Part shown: in pieces, positions 6,776 to 13,770 of the stretch
How positions within the stretch are numbered: position 1 is the stretch's first letter
Layout of the letters: every line of letters begins with the position of its first letter
Assembly: GCA_002383375.1 (NCBI GenBank)
Contig: DFYR01000076.1
Coordinates: 42,955-57,062 of the forward strand
Source: Spirochaetaceae bacterium UBA4077
GTDB lineage: Bacteria; Spirochaetota; Spirochaetia; Treponematales; Rectinemataceae
DNA: 14,108 bases
Direction of reading: 5' to 3'
Notes under the pieces: model-generated
What the model was told of the DNA's origin: nothing
The model's database searches: none
What the model saw: only the letters and a program-made list of their open reading frames with translations
Made by a program: the position numbers and the translations under genes

Positions 6776-8023
6776 GTGGCCATACATACCCGTATTCTCA
6801 CCCAGTTCCTCGCCGCCGCTATCATGGTTTTTCTTCTCTTCGGCATTTTAGCCGACGGTCCCTCCACGGCCCTTGAAGGATTTCTGCGGCTCCAGAGCAG
6901 CCCGGCCAGGCTTTTGAGCGACTTTACGGCGTTGCAGGGAACAGGCGCCGCCCTGTTAAACGCCGGGACCGTGGGCATCCTGGGCTGGCTCTACGTAAAG
7001 CTGAACGACATTAAACTTTCGGGTCCGACTGTTGCTGCGATCTTTACCATGATAGGGTTTGCCCTTTTCGGAAAAACCCTGCTCAACTGCATCCCCATCA
7101 TGGCGGGGGTGAGCCTCTCTGCCTTCATCGTCAAGAAGAAGCCCAGGGAATACCTGCTGATCGGAATGTTCGGCACAGCCTTAGGGCCTTTAGTAAGCTT
7201 TGTCGCCTTCGAAATGGGACTAGCGCCGGCCCTAGCCTTGCCGGTCTCCCTGGCCGTAGGCTTAGCGGTCGGCATCGTACTGCCTCCCCTGGCGATTGCC
7301 ATGCTCCATCTGCATCAGGGCTATAACCTCTACAACGTAGGGCTTACCGCGGGATTCATCGGGCTCTTCGCCGCCTCCCTCCCCAACGCGGGTGGTAAGA
7401 ACATCGACTCCATTTCATCCTGGGGCATGGCCGCCGATCCCTGGCTTTTCCTCCTTATACCCATCCTAAGCCTCCTGGCTATCGGCATGGCCTTCGTCTG
7501 CTGCGGTCGGAAATCCTGGAGAGAGTTTTTGGCGATACTTAAGCTGCCCGGACGCCTTCCTTCCGATTTTTGCGAACTCAGCGGCCCCGGCGGAGCCCTC
7601 CTGAACGTCGGCATACTCGGTCTGGCGTATTCCGCCTATGTGGCGATAGTCGGGGCGCCCTTCAATGGGCCAGTCATCGGCGCCCTCATGACCCTCATGG
7701 GCTTCGGTTTTTTCGGTAAACATCCTAAGAATGTGATCCCCGTCTTCCTGGGTCTTTTGGCTGCTGCCCTCATATTCGGTAAGGCCTTGGACGAGTCCTG
7801 GGTAATATTGGCCTTCATATTCGGCACCGCCTTAGCGCCCATCGCAGGGGAATTCGGTCCAGCTATCGGAATTCTGGCAGGCTTCCTTCACCTTGTATTG
7901 GTCGAGCGCTCGGGCACCTGGCACGGCGGCATGAATCTATATAACAACGGTTTCGCCGGAGGGCTTACCGCCACGCTCATCGTTTCGGTGATCGAGTGGT
8001 ACAAGACCAGCATCGAACGGTGA
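6776..8023 (+). CDS. DUF1576 family polytopic membrane protein with two homologous halves
   Basis: A 415-residue inner-membrane protein of unknown function, made almost entirely of hydrophobic segments. I recognise it as DUF1576-like. The two halves repeat. LSDFTALQGTGAALLNAG (from 47) matches PSDFCELSGPGGALLNVG (from 262), an offset of about 215 residues. The GP...TMIGFALFGK...NCIPI block matches GP...TLMGFGFFGK...NVIPV. GTALGP and then QGYNLYNVG in the first half correspond to GTALAP and GGMNLYNNG in the second. Such pseudo-symmetry is common in channels and transporters, so a transport role is inferred, with no substrate evident. The start is GTG at 6776 with GGAGG 4 nt upstream; no in-frame ATG fits. 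A small soluble protein follows 20 nt downstream, probably in the same transcript. Confidence 0.85.
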   Translation: MAIHTRILTQFLAAAIMVFLLFGILADGPSTALEGFLRLQSSPARLLSDFTALQGTGAALLNAGTVGILGWLYVKLNDIKLSGPTVAAIFTMIGFALFGKTLLNCIPIMAGVSLSAFIVKKKPREYLLIGMFGTALGPLVSFVAFEMGLAPALALPVSLAVGLAVGIVLPPLAIAMLHLHQGYNLYNVGLTAGFIGLFAASLPNAGGKNIDSISSWGMAADPWLFLLIPILSLLAIGMAFVCCGRKSWREFLAILKLPGRLPSDFCELSGPGGALLNVGILGLAYSAYVAIVGAPFNGPVIGALMTLMGFGFFGKHPKNVIPVFLGLLAAALIFGKALDESWVILAFIFGTALAPIAGEFGPAIGILAGFLHLVLVERSGTWHGGMNLYNNGFAGGLTATLIVSVIEWYKTSIER

Positions 8024-8043
8024 AGGGCAAAAGGAATTACGGG

Positions 8044-8439
8044 ATGAAGCGCAGGGAATTTTTAGTTCACCTGATCAGCGAATTATCGAGCTTTCTTCTC
8101 CAGGAACAACCTCGCAAAATGGTCATCTCCCTTCACCAGGAAGCCGACGGTATCCACCTGGCCGTTATAGACGACAGAGCGCGGAGTGACGTGGAGATCA
8201 AGGCCATAGAGCGCGCCTTGAACGCCTCCAGGCGCCCCGAACTGGCCGGTTACTACGGGCAGATGGCAGGCCACGACCTTCTGGGCAGCGCCAGGCTCAA
8301 CCTGGTAGGCTGGCAGATCAAGCACGCCGACGTGCTTAAGAATCCCGGCGGCGGGGTCATGCTCAACCTGTGGATCGGCGGGGAAGGCTTCGAGTATCCG
8401 AAATTCAGCATCGATCCCGAGGACGAGGAAGAAACCTAA
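8044..8439 (+). CDS. Unrecognised 131-residue cytosolic protein, co-transcribed with DUF1576
   Basis: I do not recognise the family. I chose the ATG at 8044, with AAGGA at 8031-8035, over an upstream in-frame ATG (7996) that lies inside the preceding gene and has no ribosome site. The protein has no signal peptide or membrane segment. It has a helical N-terminus, a beta-strand pair (MVISLHQEADGIHLAVIDD, about 25-43) and a central segment RRPELAGYYGQMAGHDLLG. LVGWQIKHADV, a GGG turn and an acidic tail (DPEDEEET) follow. The strand-turn-strand ending in IDD, then GHDLLG and GGGVMLNL, is faintly like a reduced GHKL ATPase domain, but the N-box and glycine-box residues are not convincing. Its place after the DUF1576 gene suggests a partner or regulator of that membrane protein. 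Confidence 0.72.
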   Translation: MKRREFLVHLISELSSFLLQEQPRKMVISLHQEADGIHLAVIDDRARSDVEIKAIERALNASRRPELAGYYGQMAGHDLLGSARLNLVGWQIKHADVLKNPGGGVMLNLWIGGEGFEYPKFSIDPEDEEET

Positions 8440-8468
8440 GCCGCTCGAGGGGAAGCTCTGGGGTGCTG

Positions 8469-8505
8469 TTGCCTGAGCGCAGGTAAAGCCGCTATAGTCG
8501 ATGTA
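8469..8505 (+). promoter_or_regulatory. Promoter of sbcB, predicted leaderless start
   Basis: A -35-like TTGCCT (8469-8474), an 18-nt spacer and a -10 box TATAGT (8493-8498) lie directly before sbcB. Standard geometry puts +1 at 8505, the A of the ATG. No Shine-Dalgarno sequence lies between the -10 box and the ATG. The arrangement matches that before the gene at 1627. Confidence 0.6.
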
Positions 8506-9986
8506 TGGCCTCGAGCATTCTCTGGTACGATCTGGAAACCTTCGGCATTGATCCCAAGCACGACAGGATCGCCCAGTTTGCCTGCATCCGCACCGATGAG
8601 AGGCTCAACGAGATCGACGAGCCTTTAAAGCTGTACTGCAAGCCTCCCCTGGACTATCTTCCCTCTCCGATGGCCTGCATGGTTCACGGCATCAGCCCGC
8701 AGACAGCCTTTGAACTGGGGCTTGACGAGTACGACTTCACGCTGAGGCTGCTCGAGGAATTTTCCCGCCCGGGCACCACAGCCGCCGGCTATAATTCCAT
8801 CAATTTCGACGAAGAGTTCATTCGTCACCTGCTGTACAGGAATCTCTTCGATCCTTACGCTCGGGAATATGCCGAGGGTAATTCCCGCTGGGACATTATC
8901 AACCTGCTCAGGGCGGCCCACGATCTCAGGCCCGAAGGCATAGTCTGGCCCAGGGACGAGGAGGGCAGGCCGCTCTTTAAGCTCGAAGCCCTGTCCAAGG
9001 CCAACGGTCTGGATCACAGCTCGGCTCACGACGCGCTTTCCGACATCAGGGCGACTATCGATCTGGCCAGACTGGTACGGGAACGGCAGCGCCGCCTCTA
9101 CGACTGGTACTTTTCCCACCGCAAGCGTGAAAGCCTCAAGCCCCTGATCAATCTCTCGGCTCGCAGGATGCTCCTCCATACCTCGGCGGAGTACTCCAGC
9201 CCCAGGGGCTGCAGTACGCTCATCGCCCCGGTGGGCATAGATCCGGGCAACCGCAACAAGCTCATTGCCATCGACCTTCGCTTCGATCCAGGCGAGTTGG
9301 TCTCGCTTTCGCCCGAGGAGATACGTGCACGGGTGTTCACCAAGTCAGGCGAGAGCGATAAGCCAAGGGTCCCGCTTTCCCGCATACGGCTCAATCATTG
9401 TCCCTATCTGGCTCCCCTCTCCACCCTGTCCAAGGAAGCCGAAGGAAGGCTTGGCCTGGATAAAGCCCTCTGCGCAGGGCGGCTATCGTTTATCGGGTCC
9501 AGCCCAGGGCTCGTGGATACCCTCATGGCAGTCTTCGACGAACCCATGCCAGCCCCAGCCTCGGACGAGCCTGAGCTCAGCCTCTATTCGGGCGGATTTA
9601 TCCCGCCGACGGACAGGCGTAAGCTCGAGCGTTTCCACGTCGATCTGGCTGAGGCAAGGAAGTCTTTGGGAACTCTTTTGGAGCTCAAGCGCTCGCTTTT
9701 TGCGTCCAAGTTCAAGGACGATAGGATCTTAAGGCTCGCCGGCAGACTTTTCGCCCGCAACTTTCCTGAAACCTTGAGCGAGTCTGAACGTTTAAAATGG
9801 AGGGACTTCTGCCTGGCGAGGATTCAGTTTCCCTCCAGCGAAGGCGCGACGGAGCTGGCGGATTACAGAAGGCTGAAGGAAACCCTCCTCGCCGATCCGA
9901 ACACTCCGGCGCCGCGCAGGGCAATGGCTCACGCCCTGCTGGAATGGGGCAAGACCTTGCAGGATCCCGCGGCTTTGTCGATTTGA
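8505..9986 (+). CDS. sbcB: Exodeoxyribonuclease I
   Basis: A 3'-to-5' single-strand DNA exonuclease acting in recombination and mismatch repair. The 493-residue protein (E. coli ExoI has 475) opens MASSILWYDLETFGIDPKHD. It carries the full DEDDh catalytic set: Asp9, Glu11, Asp102, His175 and Asp180, each at a constant offset of 6 from E. coli Asp15, Glu17, Asp108, His181 and Asp186. NSRWD and LRPEGIVWP are also typical. The ExoI SH3-like and C-terminal helical regions follow in order (SPEEIRARVF; PLSRIRLNHCPYLAPL; then the helical tail), so the protein looks complete. Upstream ATGs do not fit; this start matches the family's N-terminus. ExoI is best known from gammaproteobacteria, so its presence in a spirochaete-like context may reflect old transfer. 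Codon use looks like that of its neighbours by eye. Confidence 0.95.
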   Translation: MASSILWYDLETFGIDPKHDRIAQFACIRTDERLNEIDEPLKLYCKPPLDYLPSPMACMVHGISPQTAFELGLDEYDFTLRLLEEFSRPGTTAAGYNSINFDEEFIRHLLYRNLFDPYAREYAEGNSRWDIINLLRAAHDLRPEGIVWPRDEEGRPLFKLEALSKANGLDHSSAHDALSDIRATIDLARLVRERQRRLYDWYFSHRKRESLKPLINLSARRMLLHTSAEYSSPRGCSTLIAPVGIDPGNRNKLIAIDLRFDPGELVSLSPEEIRARVFTKSGESDKPRVPLSRIRLNHCPYLAPLSTLSKEAEGRLGLDKALCAGRLSFIGSSPGLVDTLMAVFDEPMPAPASDEPELSLYSGGFIPPTDRRKLERFHVDLAEARKSLGTLLELKRSLFASKFKDDRILRLAGRLFARNFPETLSESERLKWRDFCLARIQFPSSEGATELADYRRLKETLLADPNTPAPRRAMAHALLEWGKTLQDPAALSI

Positions 9987-10025
9987 GCAAACTGCGCTAT
10001 GCTTAAATTGGACTTTTACGTCCAA
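9975..10025 (+). promoter_or_regulatory. Promoter and 5' leader hairpin of the SH3-M48-cyclase operon
   Basis: A -35-like TTGTCG (9975-9980), a 17-nt spacer and a -10 box TATGCT (9998-10003) overlap the end of sbcB and predict +1 at about 10010. The inverted repeat TTGGAC (10008-10013) / GTCCAA (10020-10025), with loop TTTTAC, would put a GGAC/GUCC stem at the very 5' end of the mRNA. AAGGCGG (10024-10030) then precedes the ATG at 10037 by 6 nt. Confidence 0.5.
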
Positions 10026-10036
10026 GGCGGTAATGT

Positions 10037-10552
10037 ATGGATAAAAAGAACGTTAAAACCGCGTCAAAGCGGTCTTCTTTCCTCATACTTTTTCTTCTCG
10101 TCCTCTTCTCCTGCGTTGCGGCCCGAGCCTGGGCGGTCAATAACCAGGACGAACCCGCCACCTTGAGCGTTCAGGTTAGCCGGAGCCAGATACGGGCGCA
10201 GCCTTCCGCCCTGGCCCCGATACTGGCCAGCTTGAGCTATGGCGAGCAGGTGCGGGTATACGAGTCTGCTTCAGACGGCTGGGTTAAAGTCTACCTGCCG
10301 AACTCCACAAGGCTGGGCTATATGTACCTGTCAGCCCTCACCCAGACAAGCCTCGATGCAGGCAGCCTCAAGCCCGCCGAACAGGGTTTCTCAGGCGGCG
10401 AGATAGCCTTGGCTGGAAAGGGTTTCAGCGAATCGACCGAGCAGGCCTATCGCCAAAGCGCTCAAGTGGATTATGCTCCTGTCGATGCGATGGAAGATTT
10501 CGAATACGGCCAGGACGCACTGGTGGGATTCTTGGAGGGCCTTGAGCCGTGA
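10037..10552 (+). CDS. SH3-domain envelope protein
   Basis: A 171-residue exported protein. A basic start (MDKKNVKTASKR) and a hydrophobic stretch (15-25) form a signal sequence. LVLFSC ending at Cys26 could be a relaxed spirochaetal lipobox; otherwise cleavage would be near ARAWA (29-33). Residues about 42-101 are a bacterial SH3 (SH3b) domain: LSVQVSRSQIRAQPS, then a YGEQVRVYE strand and the SDGWVKVYLP core. SH3b domains in envelope proteins usually bind peptidoglycan peptides or other proteins. The C-terminal 70 residues are acidic and probably unstructured. It is the first gene of the group with the M48 peptidase (13-nt gap) and the cyclase, which suggests an envelope-monitoring set. Confidence 0.83.
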   Translation: MDKKNVKTASKRSSFLILFLLVLFSCVAARAWAVNNQDEPATLSVQVSRSQIRAQPSALAPILASLSYGEQVRVYESASDGWVKVYLPNSTRLGYMYLSALTQTSLDAGSLKPAEQGFSGGEIALAGKGFSESTEQAYRQSAQVDYAPVDAMEDFEYGQDALVGFLEGLEP

Positions 10553-10565
10553 GGGATTCAAGCGG

Positions 10566-11588
10566 ATGAGGAAGAGCGGAAAATGCTCGGCGAGGACCTT
10601 GTCCGCTATCGCAGTCATACTTATAAGCCTGCTTTTCGGATCTTGCCTTAGCCTGGGACAGAGCCTGGAACTCCTGGCTTCCGACGCTTTCAGCCAGGGC
10701 CTCATGGACAGATACGAGGAAGCTATTCTCAGGGCGGCGGCAAAAGCTGCCGCCGAGGCCGCCCAGCCCCTCTCGCCCAGCCAGGAGTACTACATAGGCA
10801 GAGCCGTCACGGCGAGGATTTTTTCTCTCTACGGACTCTATGATACGCCTGCTTTGAACGAGTATCTCAACAAGCTCGGACAGGGTCTGTCTCTTTTCTC
10901 CTCCCGTCCCGAAATCTACACAGGGTATCGTTTCGCGGTTCTGGATAGCGGAGAAGTCAATGCCTTTGCCTCTCCCGGAGGCCATATACTCATTACCAGA
11001 GGCCTGTTGGCTAAGGTCGAGAGTGAGGACGAGCTGGCTGCGGTGCTAGCCCACGAGATCGCCCATGTGGCGCTTCGGCATGGACTGGCTTCTGTGCAGG
11101 GCTCCCGCCTGGCCCAGATCGCCTCCGATTATGCCCTCAGCGCAGGACTGTCCTCGGGCGGCGAGGCGGCCTCTTTTACCGAAGCCTTCGGCGAAGCCAT
11201 ATCGGAGATAGCGACGGTGCTCCTGATCTCGGGTTATTCCCAGAGCTTCGAGCTCCAGGCCGACAGGGAGGCTAAACGGATTCTCCTTCAGGCCGCTTAC
11301 GATCCGGCTGCCCTGGACCGGCTCATCGCCAAACTGCCTTCCCAGGACCAGGAGCCTAGCGGCTTCGCCCAGACCCATCCCAAACCCTCGTTCAGGATCG
11401 AAGCCCTGCATGATGAGCTCATCACTCCTAAAAATGCTCTGGAGCGGCATTCAGGGTTTTTGGGCGCTTGGCCGGAAAAGCGCTATTGGCCCAATCCCAG
11501 ACCCGAGAGTGAGCGCTTCCAGGTCAGTCCCAACGAACGCAGCCATACCCGCACGGAACGTTTTGCGGCTTTCAGGGAGCTGTTCTGA
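10566..11588 (+). CDS. M48-family metallopeptidase, probable lipoprotein
   Basis: A zinc endopeptidase of the periplasm or membrane surface, 340 residues. The zinc motif HEIAH gives His163, Glu164 (catalytic base) and His167. The third ligand is Glu229 in FELQADREAKR, the usual ExxxD helix of M48, with Asp233. The signal sequence MRKSGKCSARTLSAIAVILI runs on to LLFGSC, where Cys27 is a plausible lipidation site. NAFASPGGHILITRGLL before the active site is the typical M48 edge strand. I chose the ATG at 10566 because the signal peptide begins there and GAGGG lies 10 nt upstream. A TTG at 10542 is possible but poorly spaced. Homologues such as BepA and LoiP handle outer-membrane protein quality control. 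The stop and the next ATG share one base (TGATG), so this gene and the cyclase gene are coupled. Confidence 0.9.
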   Translation: MRKSGKCSARTLSAIAVILISLLFGSCLSLGQSLELLASDAFSQGLMDRYEEAILRAAAKAAAEAAQPLSPSQEYYIGRAVTARIFSLYGLYDTPALNEYLNKLGQGLSLFSSRPEIYTGYRFAVLDSGEVNAFASPGGHILITRGLLAKVESEDELAAVLAHEIAHVALRHGLASVQGSRLAQIASDYALSAGLSSGGEAASFTEAFGEAISEIATVLLISGYSQSFELQADREAKRILLQAAYDPAALDRLIAKLPSQDQEPSGFAQTHPKPSFRIEALHDELITPKNALERHSGFLGAWPEKRYWPNPRPESERFQVSPNERSHTRTERFAAFRELF

Positions 11589-13528
11589 TGAAGCAAGGCA
11601 GCCTCAGGAATAGTTCTTTTATCAATAAAGCGTTGAATAGAAGCTATTTAGCTTTACTCATCGGGCTCGCGGGCGCTGCTTTGCTTCTCGTCTCCGGCAT
11701 CTCCGAGGCTCTGGATCGGGAGCTTTATGATTTTAGGGCGACGCTGAGCGCCGGGAGAAACAGCAAGGCCCGGGGCGAGACCTCCGATACCCTAAACCAG
11801 GTAGCTTCAAGCCCGGTGGAGCTTGTCTTCGTTGACCAGTACAGCCTCGCCTGGGTTGAGGAAAACCTGGGTTTCGGTTGGCCCTGGCCCAGGGAACTCT
11901 ACGGTATCCTGGCCGAGTACTGCGTCCAGGCCAGGGTTTCGGCCTTCGACATTCTCTTTACCGAAACCTCGAGCTTCGGCCCTGACGATGATCTGCGCTG
12001 CGCCAGGGCTATGGATCAGGCGGGCAACGTGGTGCTGGCCGGTAGTCCTGAGAAGGCTCCGTTTGGGCGGCTTTCGGCCCTTCCCGTGAAGAACGTCCGT
12101 TTCGGATCGGTAAAAGCCCTCCTGGATGAGGACGGTGTCGTCCGGCGTTACAGGGCGGGAAACCTCGATGAGCCTTCATTCGGTCTGGCTACGCTCGAGG
12201 CCGGAGGGCAGGGTGACAGGCTCCCAGGGATTCCCGAAGTTTTTCTGCGCTTTGCCGGTCCCTCTCCCAGCCTGCCGGCCCGGAACGCGGCGGAGCTTCT
12301 CTACAGCGCACTCAGCCTGAGAGAAGGCGAAGAGCCTGCGATCAAGCCTGACTATTTTGCAGATAAATACCTGATATTCGGTTTTTCAGCCCCGGGGCTT
12401 CTGGACCGCCAGGCTGTGCCCACCGATTCGGCTATGCCGGGAGCGGAGATTCACGGGACCTTCATTCGCAATGTCCTCGAAGACAGGCTGCTCTATCGCC
12501 TGAGTTGGGTCTGGGAGGCGTTCCTTGTCCTGGCGGTCGGGGCAGCGGCGGCTTTATGCGCTTCCTATTTTAAAAAACCCCTGGCATTGGCAGGCGCTGC
12601 TGCCGTTTTAGTCATCGTGTCGCTTCTTTCGGCTTCGGTCTTCTATGAAGCTGATCTGGTGAACATGCCAGCCCTGGAGCTCGCGGCGGCTTCGCTCAGT
12701 TTCATGGCGGGGATCGTGCTCTCCTACGTGGCGGAGGGAAGGACAAAAGCCTTCCTTAAACGAAGTTTTTCCCAGTACCTCTCGCCCGAGGTGATCGAGG
12801 AGCTGAGCAGGAACCCCGGGCTCTTGAAGCTCGGGGGAGAACAAAGGACAATCAGTGTATTCTTTTCGGATATAGAGGGCTTTACCACACTTTCAGAATC
12901 CTTGAGTCCCGAGCGGCTAGCCCAGTTCATGAACCGCTATCTGTCGATCTTGAGCGAATGCATCCTCGCCGAAGGGGGCACTTTGGACAAATATGTGGGC
13001 GACGCTGTAGTAGCCTTCTGGAACGCTCCTTTGAGCCAGGAGGATCACGCGGTAAGGGCGCTGCGCTCCGCGCTCCGCTGCCATGCTGCCTTGGACGCCG
13101 CAGTGCCGGAATTCGAAGCACTGGGCTTCCCGCTGCCGCGGACCCGCATCGGGATCCATACCGGGATGGCGATCGTGGGAAACATGGGCTCCCAATGGCG
13201 TTTCAACTACACAGCACTGGGCGACGTGGTCAACACCGCCAGCAGGCTGGAAGAGGCCAATAAAATCGTCGGAACCAGGCTATTGGTCTCGAGCGATACG
13301 GTCGCCCTAGCCCGGCGCTCGAGCGAGTTTTCGTTCAGGCGGCTGGGCGAGGTCCTGCTGCAGGGAAAAAGCAGGCCGGTGGAAGTCTGGGAAGCGAGGT
13401 TTGTTGAATTACCTGGGGAACCTGTCCAGAGCCCCAGTCTGAGTTCCACGCCGGGCGCCGGCCCGGACCTCGCATCGGGAGAACCGGCGGTGCTGGCTTG
13501 GGAAGGGCTCAAGGACTGCAGGGGCTAG
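11588..13528 (+). CDS. CHASE2-domain class III adenylate cyclase
   Basis: A membrane receptor cyclase of 646 residues that makes cAMP from ATP. The order is: TM helix (about 20-38); extracytoplasmic CHASE2 sensor (about 40-300, with FGWPWPRELYGIL and VSAFDILFTETS); three TM helices (about 307-328, 331-353, 359-382); a short linker (YLSPEVIEEL); then the catalytic domain (about 420-600). Metal aspartates are Asp428 (SDIEGF) and Asp472 (KYVGDAV). Lys468 and Asp546 fit ATP selection, and Asn549 and Arg553 (GDVVNTASRL) are the transition-state residues, so the enzyme appears active. A Pro/Ser-rich tail of about 40 residues follows. AGGGAG (11574-11579) precedes the ATG. The position after an SH3 protein and an M48 peptidase suggests that envelope state feeds into cAMP production, which is inference. 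Confidence 0.93.
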   Translation: MKQGSLRNSSFINKALNRSYLALLIGLAGAALLLVSGISEALDRELYDFRATLSAGRNSKARGETSDTLNQVASSPVELVFVDQYSLAWVEENLGFGWPWPRELYGILAEYCVQARVSAFDILFTETSSFGPDDDLRCARAMDQAGNVVLAGSPEKAPFGRLSALPVKNVRFGSVKALLDEDGVVRRYRAGNLDEPSFGLATLEAGGQGDRLPGIPEVFLRFAGPSPSLPARNAAELLYSALSLREGEEPAIKPDYFADKYLIFGFSAPGLLDRQAVPTDSAMPGAEIHGTFIRNVLEDRLLYRLSWVWEAFLVLAVGAAAALCASYFKKPLALAGAAAVLVIVSLLSASVFYEADLVNMPALELAAASLSFMAGIVLSYVAEGRTKAFLKRSFSQYLSPEVIEELSRNPGLLKLGGEQRTISVFFSDIEGFTTLSESLSPERLAQFMNRYLSILSECILAEGGTLDKYVGDAVVAFWNAPLSQEDHAVRALRSALRCHAALDAAVPEFEALGFPLPRTRIGIHTGMAIVGNMGSQWRFNYTALGDVVNTASRLEEANKIVGTRLLVSSDTVALARRSSEFSFRRLGEVLLQGKSRPVEVWEARFVELPGEPVQSPSLSSTPGAGPDLASGEPAVLAWEGLKDCRG

Positions 13529-13735
13529 GACGCTGGTCTCGCAGCCAAATCTCTACATACACTGTAATCGGTGATTGGGCGCAGCGCGTGGGCCTTCCTC
13601 GGCCAAGGCTCATGGCTCGGCGGAGCCAGGTTCTAGATGTTTTAAACATTGTCCTGCGCGAGATACTTGAAGGCGCCTCGGCGCATCTGGATTCTAGGCA
13701 AAGGAGAGGATCGCCAAGCCAAGCGCGGCCAGATT
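13529..13735. other. Convergent intergenic region between the cyclase and ecfT
   Basis: It contains no convincing gene. A 6-bp hairpin TGGCTC-GGCG-GAGCCA (13613-13628) and the palindrome ATGTTT-T-AAACAT (13637-13649) could help terminate transcription from both sides, though neither has a classic adjacent T-tract. The right end holds a diverged tandem copy of the 3' end of ecfT, annotated separately. Confidence 0.6.
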
Positions 13736-13770
13736 TTAAACAAAGGAGAAGATCGCCAAGCCCAGCCCGG
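13690..13770. repeat. Diverged tandem repeat with a 42-bp period at the 3' end of ecfT
   Basis: The 39 bases 13690-13728 match 13732-13770 at 33 of 39 positions, offset 42 bp. On the minus strand the gene copy encodes LAIFSFV-stop and the outer copy still reads LAILSFA-stop in the same frame. A 14-codon unit has therefore been duplicated, with the outer unit now beyond the stop codon. Confidence 0.75.

Noticed and set aside
13613..13649. Bidirectional terminator between the cyclase and ecfT
   Set aside because: The hairpin and the AT palindrome are real but separate, and the expected T-tract directly after the GC stem is absent; kept only as a note on the intergenic region.
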